The position numbers and the translations under genes were made by a program. Below, piece by piece: positions 19,836 through 28,452 of a stretch of DNA of 64,000 nt. Under the pieces are notes generated by a model, which saw only the letters and a list, made by a program, of their open reading frames with translations, was not told the DNA's origin and made no database searches. The stretch comes from Oceanobacillus piezotolerans (lineage in GTDB: Bacteria; Bacillota; Bacilli; Bacillales; Amphibacillaceae), in assembly GCF_003665065.1 (NCBI RefSeq), contig NZ_RCHR01000004.1, forward strand, positions 310,001 through 374,000, written 5' to 3'. The number at the start of each line of letters is the position of its first letter. Position 1 is the first letter of the stretch.

Positions 19836-20124
19836 CCTTATCTCCCCTTCCTCTTTTTCCTTCCAGATTATGAACATGCACATGTTCTCCGACATCGATC
19901 GGGACTACTGCAGCTCCGATCACTTCACCATATTTAAGAATGTCCTCACCCTGAGATATCGCTCTGATTGCAAATTTATGACCAAAAAGGATGGGTTCAA
20001 GTATCTTCACACGAAATTCTTTGCTATCAGCTTTGACAACCACTTCCACTTCTGCAGGTATATCTGACAGAGCGACTGCTACACTATCCTTTTCGTTTAA
20101 AAAAAGCGTCTTGTACTCACTCAT
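19828..20124 (-). CDS. UxaA-family small subunit (SAF domain)
   Basis: A 98-residue protein corresponding to the N-terminal SAF domain of altronate and galactarate dehydratases, here a separate gene: DSVAVALSDIPAEV, PILFGHKFAIRAISQGEDILKYGEVIGAAV, and the closing VHVHNLEGKRG. The fold is thought to bind and position substrate for the large subunit. The ATG at 20124 has AAGGGGTG upstream, which discounts the in-frame ATG at 20169. Split small and large genes are common in this family. It begins four bases after the FAH-family gene ends. Confidence 0.85.
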   Translation of the reverse strand: MSEYKTLFLNEKDSVAVALSDIPAEVEVVVKADSKEFRVKILEPILFGHKFAIRAISQGEDILKYGEVIGAAVVPIDVGEHVHVHNLEGKRGRGDKVV

Positions 20125-20128
20125 TTTT

Positions 20129-21025
20129 TCACCCCTTAGCGGCATGCCTGACTTCTTTACTTTGGACAACCGGGTTTTTCAAGACGCCAATTCCAGGAAT
20201 TTCAATTTCAATCCTGTCATTTTCTGCTAAAGTAAATTCATTTGGCGGTACCACACACGTTCCTGTAAGAAGTACTGTTCCGTCAAAAATCTCATTATCA
20301 AGCACTAGGTAATGGACAAGCTCATCCAGTGTGCGTTTTAGCTGATTAACTTGCGCATCCCCGTAAAATACAAGCTCTTCATCACGATAAATACGGCAAA
20401 TAATTAAGAATTCATAAGGGTCTGCTATCGTCTCTGCCAATACAATAGCTGGCCCAATGGAGCAAGAATTTTTCCAAACCTTTGCCTGTGGCAGGTAAAG
20501 CGGATTTTCTCCTTCAATATCCCGGCAACTCATGTCGTTGCCGACCGTGTACCCAAGCACATTACCATCCTTATCAATAACTAGCCCTAGCTCAGGTTCT
20601 GGAATTTGCCAATTTGAATCTGAACGGAGATACACAGGATCATTCGGTCCTACTGTTCTTGCAGATGTTGATTTAAGGAAAATTTCCGGGCGCACTGCAT
20701 CGTAGACTTTGTCATAGAAGGTTTCACGGTCCAGTTTCCCTTGTGTCGCTTCATAATTTCGCGCTTCCCTACTTTTCTTATATGTCACACCCGATGCCCA
20801 AACTTCCGGAGCATCGATTGGAGTGGTTAAGTGAAGACCTTCCAATGGTTGCTTTTCTGTACCAGCTGTAAGTTGTTTTATAATATCAAACGAAGTTTTG
20901 TTATCTTCGCGTGCCTTGGAAATCAACGACATAAAGTCGTTGAATGGAAGGTCTGCTACTTCATTTTCCTTTGTTACAGCTGCAAGTTGCTTCTTATTAT
21001 CTTTTAGGTAACGAATAATTCTCAT
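20129..21025 (-). CDS. FAH-family dehydratase of 2-keto-3-deoxy pentonates (probable)
   Basis: A 298-residue fumarylacetoacetase-fold protein. The metal-binding region shows PEPELGLVID (paired glutamates), then VGNDMSCRDIEGENPLYLPQAK and the lysine-bearing VWKNSCSIGP. Members act on 2-keto-3-deoxy-D-arabinonate or -xylonate, removing water to give 2-oxoglutarate semialdehyde. Neighbours match that role: a pentonate-type dehydratase upstream and a semialdehyde dehydrogenase downstream. ATG at 21025 is chosen for AGGGGGAAAC just upstream; the ATG at 21049 lacks a site. A hydrolase or decarboxylase activity cannot be excluded. Confidence 0.8.
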   Translation of the reverse strand: MRIIRYLKDNKKQLAAVTKENEVADLPFNDFMSLISKAREDNKTSFDIIKQLTAGTEKQPLEGLHLTTPIDAPEVWASGVTYKKSREARNYEATQGKLDRETFYDKVYDAVRPEIFLKSTSARTVGPNDPVYLRSDSNWQIPEPELGLVIDKDGNVLGYTVGNDMSCRDIEGENPLYLPQAKVWKNSCSIGPAIVLAETIADPYEFLIICRIYRDEELVFYGDAQVNQLKRTLDELVHYLVLDNEIFDGTVLLTGTCVVPPNEFTLAENDRIEIEIPGIGVLKNPVVQSKEVRHAAKG

Positions 21026-21060
21026 ATAGTTTCCCCCTATAATAACCAACTTTGATTCTT

Positions 21061-21828
21061 TTAAATTTTTTGATAATCGTAACCAAGCTCCTGCGAAATG
21101 CTGTTGCTGTATTCTTTTAAGATACTGACGTAATATTCTTTGATTTCTTCCGTTAATTTAGTAGCAGGCATGGACATGCTTATTCCTGCGATCGCTTTGC
21201 CAGTATAATCTTTAATCGGTACAGCGATACAGACGATGCCGAGTTCATTTTCTTCATTGTCCATAGAATAACCAGCCGTTCGAACATGGTTGACTTCCGC
21301 TAATAATTCTTCTTTTGAGCTGATTGATTTTGGTGTTTGTTTCGTGTACTGATAGTTTTTTAGAAACTGGTCAAGTTCTTTATCTGTTTTAGTTGAAATA
21401 ATTGATTTACCTACCGCGCTTGTATGAATCGGCACTCTCCGGCCAATACGGGAATATACAACGGTGACACCGCTTCCTTCAACCTTGTCGATATAGACAC
21501 CTTCCTGCCCATCCAGAATTACAAGATGAACCGTTAAATTCGTTGTAGCAGATAGCCTTTCAAGATGTTTTCTGGCAACTTTCCGCAAATCGAAATTGTT
21601 AGCGACCATGTTACCTCGTTCAAAAAGCTTTAATCCAAGCCGATATTTTTCATTCTCCTCATTTTGTGAGATATACCGATGTACCTGTAACGTTTTTAAT
21701 AGCGAATGAACGGTACTTTTATGCAGGTTCATTCGTCTGCTTATTTCTGTGATGGATAACTCTCTGTCCCTCTCGTCAAATATATCTAATATTTTTAATG
21801 CACGTTCCACTGATTGGATAATAGGCAT
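21061..21828 (-). CDS. IclR-family transcriptional regulator
   Basis: A 255-residue regulator with an N-terminal winged helix (IQSVERALKILDIF, then the recognition stretch ISRRMNLHKSTVHSLLKTL) and a C-terminal effector domain with GRRVPIHTSAVGKSI and ENELGIVCIAVPI. IclR proteins such as KdgR bind keto-deoxy sugar acids and control their breakdown, so this is the expected regulator of the block. The start is ATG 21828 (AGGAGG ten bases upstream) or GTG 21834 (four bases). A dyad TAGTCT-N5-AGACTA at 21844-21860 overlaps the edge of its ribosome site and may allow self-regulation. Three palindromes before the TRAP genes are candidate operators. Confidence 0.88.
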   Translation of the reverse strand: MPIIQSVERALKILDIFDERDRELSITEISRRMNLHKSTVHSLLKTLQVHRYISQNEENEKYRLGLKLFERGNMVANNFDLRKVARKHLERLSATTNLTVHLVILDGQEGVYIDKVEGSGVTVVYSRIGRRVPIHTSAVGKSIISTKTDKELDQFLKNYQYTKQTPKSISSKEELLAEVNHVRTAGYSMDNEENELGIVCIAVPIKDYTGKAIAGISMSMPATKLTEEIKEYYVSILKEYSNSISQELGYDYQKI

Positions 21829-21891
21829 CTTCACTCATCCTCCTAGTCTTATTTAGACTAATTTTACTAAATTTCAGACAAGTATGCCTCT

Positions 21892-24096
21892 TTATTTAGC
21901 ATTTGTGCTGATTTCATGAAGTAATATATCTTTTTTATAATCCAGCACCGCATCTTCCGATACAGCCAGTGGAACAACACCATTGGCAGCATCCGTATGA
22001 CCATACATCCGGTTGCTTGCTGCGACTAGCTTCTGGCGTGTCTTCATTCGCTGTTTTCTCTCTTCCACAAGAGATCTCCGTTCTTCTTTTAAACTGTCTG
22101 AAAACACATGGACAACGTTTCCTGAGTATAACTGGGCTCTGTCAATAAAATCAATGCGGCGTTCTCGCAGTTGAAGGTGGACAACATCGCCTGTTTGAAG
22201 GAAGCCAATGCCTCCATCTTCGTATGCCTCAGGTGTCATATGTCCTATTGCTGCACCATAGGTTACGCCGGAATAGCGTCCATCGCTAATAATGGTTGCC
22301 AGTTTTTTCATGACGCGGTTGGCATTAATATGCTGCATTGGGGTAAACATCTCAGGCATTCCGAATGCTACAGGACCTTGGCCCGCAATAACAACGGAAA
22401 TTTTCAAAATTCCTTTTTCCACCATTTTGTCAAATAATTTTTCATATGGTGCTTCTTTCAGGAGTTCCCACTCCTCTTTGCTGTTGTATTTAAGTGTTTC
22501 AAACAACAGGTTATAATCAAATAATTTCTTCTCTTTAATATTGTTCAAGAGATTGGAGTCCAGTAAACTTCTATTCGCATCATCTTCATTCTCAAAATAA
22601 AGAACAAATGCAAGCTTATCATCAAACTGATCAAGCTGAGGTGTCGGCATGCCGCTAATTTTAACAACAGCGCTCTCAAAGAAGTTCCCTTGCAATACAT
22701 CCACTCCGCTGAATGCCCTTCGCGGGGTAGATAAGATAACAGGGTTCTCCTTTACATTTATTGCTTGAAGGCTTCTTGTAATGGCCAAGCGTTCTCTCCA
22801 TGTGCTGGCTGCTACCGTCGGAGCATCTTCATCCATTGGGACGCCATTTTCAAGAAGTTCATAAAAGAGTGTTTCCATTCCCCTGCTTGTTCCACTGCAG
22901 CACTGCATAGCCAGTGAGTAAATATCGCGCCCTTCTGTGAGGCTATAATCAAATAAATCCGGAATCGGATACTCATGATGAATGGTGTCCAAATCCCATA
23001 AGCTGAATTTGTATCCTGCATAGAGCATCCCTGCGACGATATGCATCATCAAGTTTGTAGAACCGCCAGAGGCACTGTGAATGCGAATAGCGTTTTTAAT
23101 GTTGGCTGCTACAATATTGGAGACTCCATATTTCTCGTCATTTATCATGGTGGCAAAGCTATCAAGAACAGCATTAATCTGTCTTTGTGTTGGCGGATCT
23201 GTCAGTAGTTCAACCGCTGGATGAACAAGACCCATTCCGGCTACTAAATGGCGTGAACTATTGCCTGTTCCATTAAACGCGCATACACCGCCCTGGCCAT
23301 CACATGTCGCAACTGCTAAACGCATTTCAAAATATTTATGCTGTTCCTTCGTTAGAATGCCCCTCTCATAGGCACGCTCGAAAACTCCCTGGAAGGCTGT
23401 ATTGGATGAACACTGCAATATGTAGGCCATCGTGTCACGTAAATCAATCGCTACATCTGAAGCACCTTCTGTTTCTGCTTTTTTCGCCAATCCTTCCAGC
23501 TCTGTGATGACATCATCCGGAATAGAGCCGCCTTCAAGTACATGTGCTGGTGCGAATGTAGCAAAGAATGGAGCCTCACCACGGTCACGCCTTACACGGT
23601 CTACATGTGCCAAGGCGCTTACTACACCAAGAGGCTGTTTATCGCACCCTTGAATGACGAATGCACCATGGTAACTATGCGCTTCAATCTGATTGACAAC
23701 CATTTGAGCTACAGCATTTCGGCTTTGGAGAGAATAGCTCATTCCTTGATTGCTTTGGGCTGTTCCATCACACATAACCGGAGTAGAAAAGTAAAATGGA
23801 ACTCCTCCATTTTGCCAAATGCGGATTGCCGCCCGTGCAGAAGTTTGATAGTCCATTATGTGTGCTGGGTGATCTGATGAGCCTCCAATAATGGCAATAC
23901 GAGGGGCATTCATTTCAAGGCGGTTATAGATTTCTTCCAGTGTCCAATCCGGTTTGCCCCCTTCGTATGAGGAACCTAGTGTCAGTTTTGAACGGTCAAG
24001 CAGCCCTGCTACCGTAATCGGTTCATTTGCTTTTCCCTGTACATTGTCTCTGTACGGATTTACCTCATTATCAATGAGTGGATATAATTGATTCAT
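21892..24096 (-). CDS. IlvD/EDD-family sugar-acid (pentonate) dehydratase
   Basis: A 734-residue iron-sulfur-type dehydratase of the long YjhG/YagF-like branch that removes water from xylonate, arabonate or related aldonates to form 2-keto-3-deoxy acids. Key motifs: MCDGTAQSNQGM (about 102-113), QGCDKQPLG (about 150-158), CDGQGGVCAFNGT (about 265-277), HSASGGSTNLMMH, CCSGTSRG, and the C-terminal ISDGRYSG followed by GHMTPEA. It is longer than typical members (about 650), with an extra segment around 470-560. ATG at 24096 is chosen for AAAGGAAG upstream. It probably supplies the FAH-family enzyme downstream. Substrate is not determined by sequence. Confidence 0.85.
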   Translation of the reverse strand: MNQLYPLIDNEVNPYRDNVQGKANEPITVAGLLDRSKLTLGSSYEGGKPDWTLEEIYNRLEMNAPRIAIIGGSSDHPAHIMDYQTSARAAIRIWQNGGVPFYFSTPVMCDGTAQSNQGMSYSLQSRNAVAQMVVNQIEAHSYHGAFVIQGCDKQPLGVVSALAHVDRVRRDRGEAPFFATFAPAHVLEGGSIPDDVITELEGLAKKAETEGASDVAIDLRDTMAYILQCSSNTAFQGVFERAYERGILTKEQHKYFEMRLAVATCDGQGGVCAFNGTGNSSRHLVAGMGLVHPAVELLTDPPTQRQINAVLDSFATMINDEKYGVSNIVAANIKNAIRIHSASGGSTNLMMHIVAGMLYAGYKFSLWDLDTIHHEYPIPDLFDYSLTEGRDIYSLAMQCCSGTSRGMETLFYELLENGVPMDEDAPTVAASTWRERLAITRSLQAINVKENPVILSTPRRAFSGVDVLQGNFFESAVVKISGMPTPQLDQFDDKLAFVLYFENEDDANRSLLDSNLLNNIKEKKLFDYNLLFETLKYNSKEEWELLKEAPYEKLFDKMVEKGILKISVVIAGQGPVAFGMPEMFTPMQHINANRVMKKLATIISDGRYSGVTYGAAIGHMTPEAYEDGGIGFLQTGDVVHLQLRERRIDFIDRAQLYSGNVVHVFSDSLKEERRSLVEERKQRMKTRQKLVAASNRMYGHTDAANGVVPLAVSEDAVLDYKKDILLHEISTNAK

Positions 24097-24169
24097 TAGA
24101 TTACTTCCTTTCAATATTCATAATGAAATCGAACAAGCTTTTCATTCGATTAACACTTCTAATGAGTTA

Positions 24170-25420
24170 CTAGATTAGTACTAATTCTTTAGGTTCTGAT
24201 AGAACCTCTAAATTTTTATTTTTTTCTGCCTCTTCTATCATGTTTTCGGATATCCAGATCTCATCAATTTCTAAGGTGTTTTTAATTCTTACAACTCTTA
24301 CTTTTGATAGATTAAATGCATGACATGTTTTAATTGCAGCTTTCACAGCCAATTCCTCAGTATCTAAACACATTGGCAATTTCACCACATCAATAACGGT
24401 ACTTGTAAGTGCATTAGCATATCCTTTTTCCCACTTGATTTCATTCATAACAGCTTTCGTCGTCATGTCGGCCATTCCAATTCCGTTTGCGTTTCCGTTT
24501 GTTTTCTCTGTGAGTCCAAGAACTACTGTCCGTGTAACTTCAGGACCTCCAGATGCATATGGAGTGGCGAAATTCCCCGTTATATTCGGATCCATTCCAT
24601 CTCCAGAAATATCCTTGCCTATTTCATTTACGATCAGGACATCAATCTGATCGAAATGAATCTTTGGCATTAAAGATTTTGCTTCTAATAGTAGTTCCGG
24701 CTCTGCTTTTTCTAAATCTTCTGCTGGTACTGCGACGATTTTTGCGGGTTTATCATAGGCATTCTCGATCGTAGCAAGACCAAATATGATAGGAGCTTTC
24801 GTGATTGATATTTTCGCCATCTCTGGGACATGTTCTGCCATATACTTGAAGCTATAAGCATGGGCGGCTTCAGCGCCCTTTTGTTTTCCTAATCCAATTG
24901 TGATCATTTTCATTAGTCCACTTTCGACCGGACCTCGAAATGCAGTGTGGGGCTTAATTCGATTAATTACAATAATTTTGTCTGATTCATAAGCTAATTT
25001 ATCGATATAAACGGGTAGACCATTTGGTAATTCGCCTAGCTTAACCACTTCCGTAGACGATCTTATCGGGGTTCCTACCGCTTCTTCCGTAACACCAAGC
25101 TGATGAAGTACATCGATTTGTCCTTCTGCTGTAGCCCCGCCATGGCTGCCCATTGCAGGGACAATAAATGGTTTCCCTCCCGCTTCCTTAATAGCAGCTG
25201 CAGTTTCCCTTACGAGGATAGGCAGATCAGCGACGCCTCTGCTGCCTACTGCAATTGCCACATTGTCATCAATTGATATTCTTGATAAGACACCTGCTTT
25301 CTTTATTGCCTTTTGCACCTCACTCGCAACATCTGCGAGTTGAGGTGCATGGAATTTTTGCTTTACTCTCACCATTTTAGGTAATTGGACCTCTCGTAAA
25401 AGTTCCGAAATAATATCCAA
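24170..25420 (-). CDS. LarA-family nickel-pincer racemase/epimerase homologue
   Basis: A 416-residue LarA homologue. It has GSRGVAD (59-65, Arg61 like the substrate-binding arginine), MGSHGGAT (His93), KPHTAF (His158), and Lys171 followed 16 residues later by His187. That spacing matches Lys184/His200, which tether and ligate the nickel cofactor in L. plantarum LarA. Family members include lactate and malate racemases and sugar-acid 2-epimerases such as a D-gluconate 2-epimerase. Within this operon a C2 epimerase of aldonates is the most natural role; lactate racemisation is less likely. The start is TTG behind GGGGGAG. LarE at the far end of the block supplies a maturation step. Confidence 0.82.
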   Translation of the reverse strand: MDIISELLREVQLPKMVRVKQKFHAPQLADVASEVQKAIKKAGVLSRISIDDNVAIAVGSRGVADLPILVRETAAAIKEAGGKPFIVPAMGSHGGATAEGQIDVLHQLGVTEEAVGTPIRSSTEVVKLGELPNGLPVYIDKLAYESDKIIVINRIKPHTAFRGPVESGLMKMITIGLGKQKGAEAAHAYSFKYMAEHVPEMAKISITKAPIIFGLATIENAYDKPAKIVAVPAEDLEKAEPELLLEAKSLMPKIHFDQIDVLIVNEIGKDISGDGMDPNITGNFATPYASGGPEVTRTVVLGLTEKTNGNANGIGMADMTTKAVMNEIKWEKGYANALTSTVIDVVKLPMCLDTEELAVKAAIKTCHAFNLSKVRVVRIKNTLEIDEIWISENMIEEAEKNKNLEVLSEPKELVLI

Positions 25421-25452
25421 CTTTGCTCCCCCTTACTAAATCCCAAGCTTGA

Positions 25453-26502
25453 TTAATTACCACGTACTTTTTCTACTTCTTCCATCATTTCTTCAACAAG
25501 ATCTGCTCCAAATTCTTCAGTAAACTTATCTGTCACTGGTTGAATGATTTCCTTCATTTTTTCTGTTTCTTCGGCAGAAACTTCGTTAATTTTCATTCCT
25601 TCCTCTTCTAAATATTTAAGTGCTTTTTCATTCTCTTCTCGATTAAGCTTACGTTGGTATTCTCCAGCTTCTTGAGCAGCTTCCCTCATGATTTCTTGTT
25701 CTTCTTCTGACAAGTCATCCCAAAACTTTTTGCTAACAAGAAAAACAAATGGAGTATATACATGCTTCGTTAGACTTAAGTAATCCTGTACTTCATCATA
25801 TTTTTGGGTTTGGATTGTTATTAATGGGTTCTCTTGACCATCAACAGTACCTGATTCCAATGCTGTAAATACCTCAGAAAATGCCATAGGAGATGGATTT
25901 GCTCCTAACTTAGAAAAGGCATCTAAGTGGACTTGATTTTGCATTGTACGAATTTTAAGTCCCTTAAAATCTTCAGCCGTTTCAACAGGATGTTTGCTAT
26001 TTGTTAAATTTCGGAAGCCATTTTCCCAGTAACCAAGACCTATTAAGTCGTGCTCAGGTAATTTATCCAATAATTTCTGTCCAACTGCTCCATCTAAAAC
26101 AGCGTAAGCTTCTTCTTCACTTTGAAAAACAAACGGGAAGTCATAAATACCATACTCTTTAATCATCCCTACTAATGGAGAGGTTGATGGGACCGTTACT
26201 TCCTGTAAACCTCCTTGGAGTGCTTCTGTCATTTTTAGATCATCTCCAAGAGTGGCATCAAAAAAGTTTTGTACTTTCATTTTCCCGCCACTTTTTTCCT
26301 CTAGAAGTTCTGCAAATTTCACCATGCCCTGCCCTTGAGTGTGTGTTTCACTATTTCCGATTCCAGCTTTAATCGTTCTTTCTTGTATACCGCCTTCAGA
26401 AGTTGCAGCACTTTCACTCTGAGTTGCACCGCTACAGGCACTTAGCAGCAAGATACCCGGAAGGATAAATCCAATAGTAAAAAGTTTCAGCCATTTTTTC
26501 AT
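25453..26502 (-). CDS. dctP: TRAP transporter solute-binding lipoprotein DctP (copy 1)
   Basis: A 349-residue extracytoplasmic binding protein. A lipoprotein signal ends in LLSACSG with Cys23; the DctP core follows with GDDLKMTEALQGG, the carboxylate-binding GLKIRTMQNQVHLDAFSKLGANPSPM (Arg in IRT) and TALESGTVDGQENP. It should capture an organic acid for the DctQM permease encoded just upstream. It lies between the permease genes and the LarA homologue, so the ligand is probably an aldonate or uronate. A second DctP gene heads the same operon. Confidence 0.92.
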   Translation of the reverse strand: MKKWLKLFTIGFILPGILLLSACSGATQSESAATSEGGIQERTIKAGIGNSETHTQGQGMVKFAELLEEKSGGKMKVQNFFDATLGDDLKMTEALQGGLQEVTVPSTSPLVGMIKEYGIYDFPFVFQSEEEAYAVLDGAVGQKLLDKLPEHDLIGLGYWENGFRNLTNSKHPVETAEDFKGLKIRTMQNQVHLDAFSKLGANPSPMAFSEVFTALESGTVDGQENPLITIQTQKYDEVQDYLSLTKHVYTPFVFLVSKKFWDDLSEEEQEIMREAAQEAGEYQRKLNREENEKALKYLEEEGMKINEVSAEETEKMKEIIQPVTDKFTEEFGADLVEEMMEEVEKVRGN

Positions 26503-26569
26503 CTCATTTCCCCCATTTTCATATTAATTTTTAAGTTTAGTTACAATATTCAGATTATAATCTTTGTTT

Positions 26570-27847
26570 TTAATTAGTGAACCACTCAAGCGGAACTAAT
26601 ACCAAGGAAGGGAAAATGATTAACAAGATTAGTATGATCACTTGGACAAGTAAGAATGGCCAAATCCCTTTCATGATATCTTCCATACTGATTTTACTTA
26701 TACCACACATGACATTTAGAACTGTACCAACGGGAGGTGTAAGTAAACCGATTGCGTTATTTAGAATAAAAAGAACTCCAAAGTAAACAGGGTCAATACC
26801 TGCTGCAACAACAAGCGGCATTAATACAGGCGTTAGAATTAGTATTGTCGGCGTCATATCCATTGCTGTACCAACCACAATGACTAATAAGTTAATCATG
26901 ATTAATAGTAGGAACGGGTTATCCAGGAACGGTTCCAATAAGCTGATGACTGTTGCCGGTAGATTAGCTACCGTAATAAGCCAAGATGAAACAAGTGCTG
27001 CAGCTACTAAAAACATAACGACGCTTGTCATTTTTCCTGCATGTACCAAAGCATCAAACAATTCACTTACTTTCATTTCACGGTAGATTACTAGACCAAC
27101 AAATAATGCATATACAGCAGCAACTACTGCTGCCTCTGTTGGTGTAAAAAAGCCAAATCTCAATCCTCCAATAATAATAGCTGGAAGAAAAAGTGCCCAT
27201 ATACCATTACGAAGTGACATAAAGATTTCTTTTGCAGAAGCACGGGGTTGTACTGCTACGTTATCTTTACGAGCTACTATAGCCCATGTAATTGTCAATC
27301 CTACAGCCAGCATAAGACCAGGCACGATTCCGGCCATAAATAGCTTTGTAATCGAAACACCACTTGCAACACCAAAAATGATAAATCCAATACTTGGTGG
27401 GATAATTGGAGCAATAATTCCACCTGCTGCAATTAGTCCGCTTGAACGATTTTTATCATAACCAGCCTTTACCATCATCGGAATTAGGATAGCGCCAAGA
27501 GCAGCTGTATCAGCAACTGCGGATCCAGATAAACTTGCAAAAAGTACGGCCGCAATAATTGCAACATAACCAAGGCCACCCCTGATATGACCAACCATTG
27601 TCATCGCCATTTCAACAATCCGCTTTGACAATCCCCCGCGGTTCATTGCTTCACCAGCTAACATAAAGAATGGAATCGCCATTAGAGGGAAATTATCAGC
27701 ACCACTGATTAGGTTTTGAGCGATGATTTGACTGTCAAAAATACCAAGGAAATACATCAAAACGACACTACTTACGAGTAAGGCAAAAGCAATAGGAATT
27801 CCAAGTCCCATAGCACCGAGTAAGGATCCGACAAAAATTCCAATCAT
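26570..27847 (-). CDS. dctM: TRAP transporter large permease DctM
   Basis: A 425-residue membrane protein with about twelve hydrophobic segments: LLGAMGLGIPIAFALL, DNFPLMAIPFFMLAGEAMNRGG, SLSGSAVADTAALGAILIPMM, and GTAMDMTPTILILTPVLMPL, all typical of the DctM/SiaM channel subunit that couples sodium gradients to acid uptake. It overlaps dctQ by four bases (27844-27847). With one DctQ and two DctP proteins it forms the uptake step of the sugar-acid block. Confidence 0.93.
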   Translation of the reverse strand: MIGIFVGSLLGAMGLGIPIAFALLVSSVVLMYFLGIFDSQIIAQNLISGADNFPLMAIPFFMLAGEAMNRGGLSKRIVEMAMTMVGHIRGGLGYVAIIAAVLFASLSGSAVADTAALGAILIPMMVKAGYDKNRSSGLIAAGGIIAPIIPPSIGFIIFGVASGVSITKLFMAGIVPGLMLAVGLTITWAIVARKDNVAVQPRASAKEIFMSLRNGIWALFLPAIIIGGLRFGFFTPTEAAVVAAVYALFVGLVIYREMKVSELFDALVHAGKMTSVVMFLVAAALVSSWLITVANLPATVISLLEPFLDNPFLLLIMINLLVIVVGTAMDMTPTILILTPVLMPLVVAAGIDPVYFGVLFILNNAIGLLTPPVGTVLNVMCGISKISMEDIMKGIWPFLLVQVIILILLIIFPSLVLVPLEWFTN

Positions 27848-28419
27848 CCTTGTTTTTCCTCCTTCTTATCCATATAAACTTCAGCGTTGTCTGCATTGCT
27901 ATGGAGAGCAATTAACTCTTCGGATTCACTAATTTGAACCAAATCTTCATCTTTTATTTTGTTAAAGATGATTCGATATAAATTATTGATAATGATTAAC
28001 CCCATCGATATACTTACAAGAATGCCAGTACCATGTACAAAAGCTAATGGCATCCCAGTAGCAGGTGCAGTGCTATCCATATTAATCAATGTCATCTTCC
28101 AGCTCCCATCCAAGATAAGGATAAGGACAAATAACATCAATAAATCTCCTATGATAAGCACCACTTTTTTCGCCTTGGCAGGAAGACGTTTGATAAGCAT
28201 ATCTACCCCTAAATGTTCTTTGTTATTGAAAGCGCCGATAGCACCTAGAAATGTTAGCCATATAAACAAATAACGAGACATTTCTTCAGACCAGGTAATC
28301 CCTGAATTAAGGAAATAACGGAGAACTACATTCCCAAAAACGAGAACGACCATGATCGCTAGAGCTGCAGCCATAAAAATGTTCAACGTCTTTTCCAATA
28401 ACATCGATAGTTTATTCAT
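27844..28419 (-). CDS. dctQ: TRAP transporter small permease DctQ
   Basis: A 191-residue protein with four membrane spans and the family signature SGITWSEEMSRYLFIWLTFLGA (about 37-58), then GVDMLIKRLP. It pairs with DctM. The charged C-terminal tail (about 150-191) is longer than usual. Translational overlap with dctM supports a fixed ratio. Confidence 0.9.
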   Translation of the reverse strand: MNKLSMLLEKTLNIFMAAALAIMVVLVFGNVVLRYFLNSGITWSEEMSRYLFIWLTFLGAIGAFNNKEHLGVDMLIKRLPAKAKKVVLIIGDLLMLFVLILILDGSWKMTLINMDSTAPATGMPLAFVHGTGILVSISMGLIIINNLYRIIFNKIKDEDLVQISESEELIALHSNADNAEVYMDKKEEKQG

Positions 28420-28452
28420 CTAATCTCTCCCTTCCCTTTAAAGAGCCTTTAT

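Noticed and set aside
19836-19895. Longer N-terminus for the UxaA large subunit
   Set aside because: Overlaps the small-subunit gene and lies before the start of homology; TTG 19835 with AGGGGAG fits better.
24126-24152. AATCGA/TCGATT inverted pair between the LarA-like and IlvD-type genes
   Set aside because: Short arms and long loop without a T-run; not convincing as terminator or operator.
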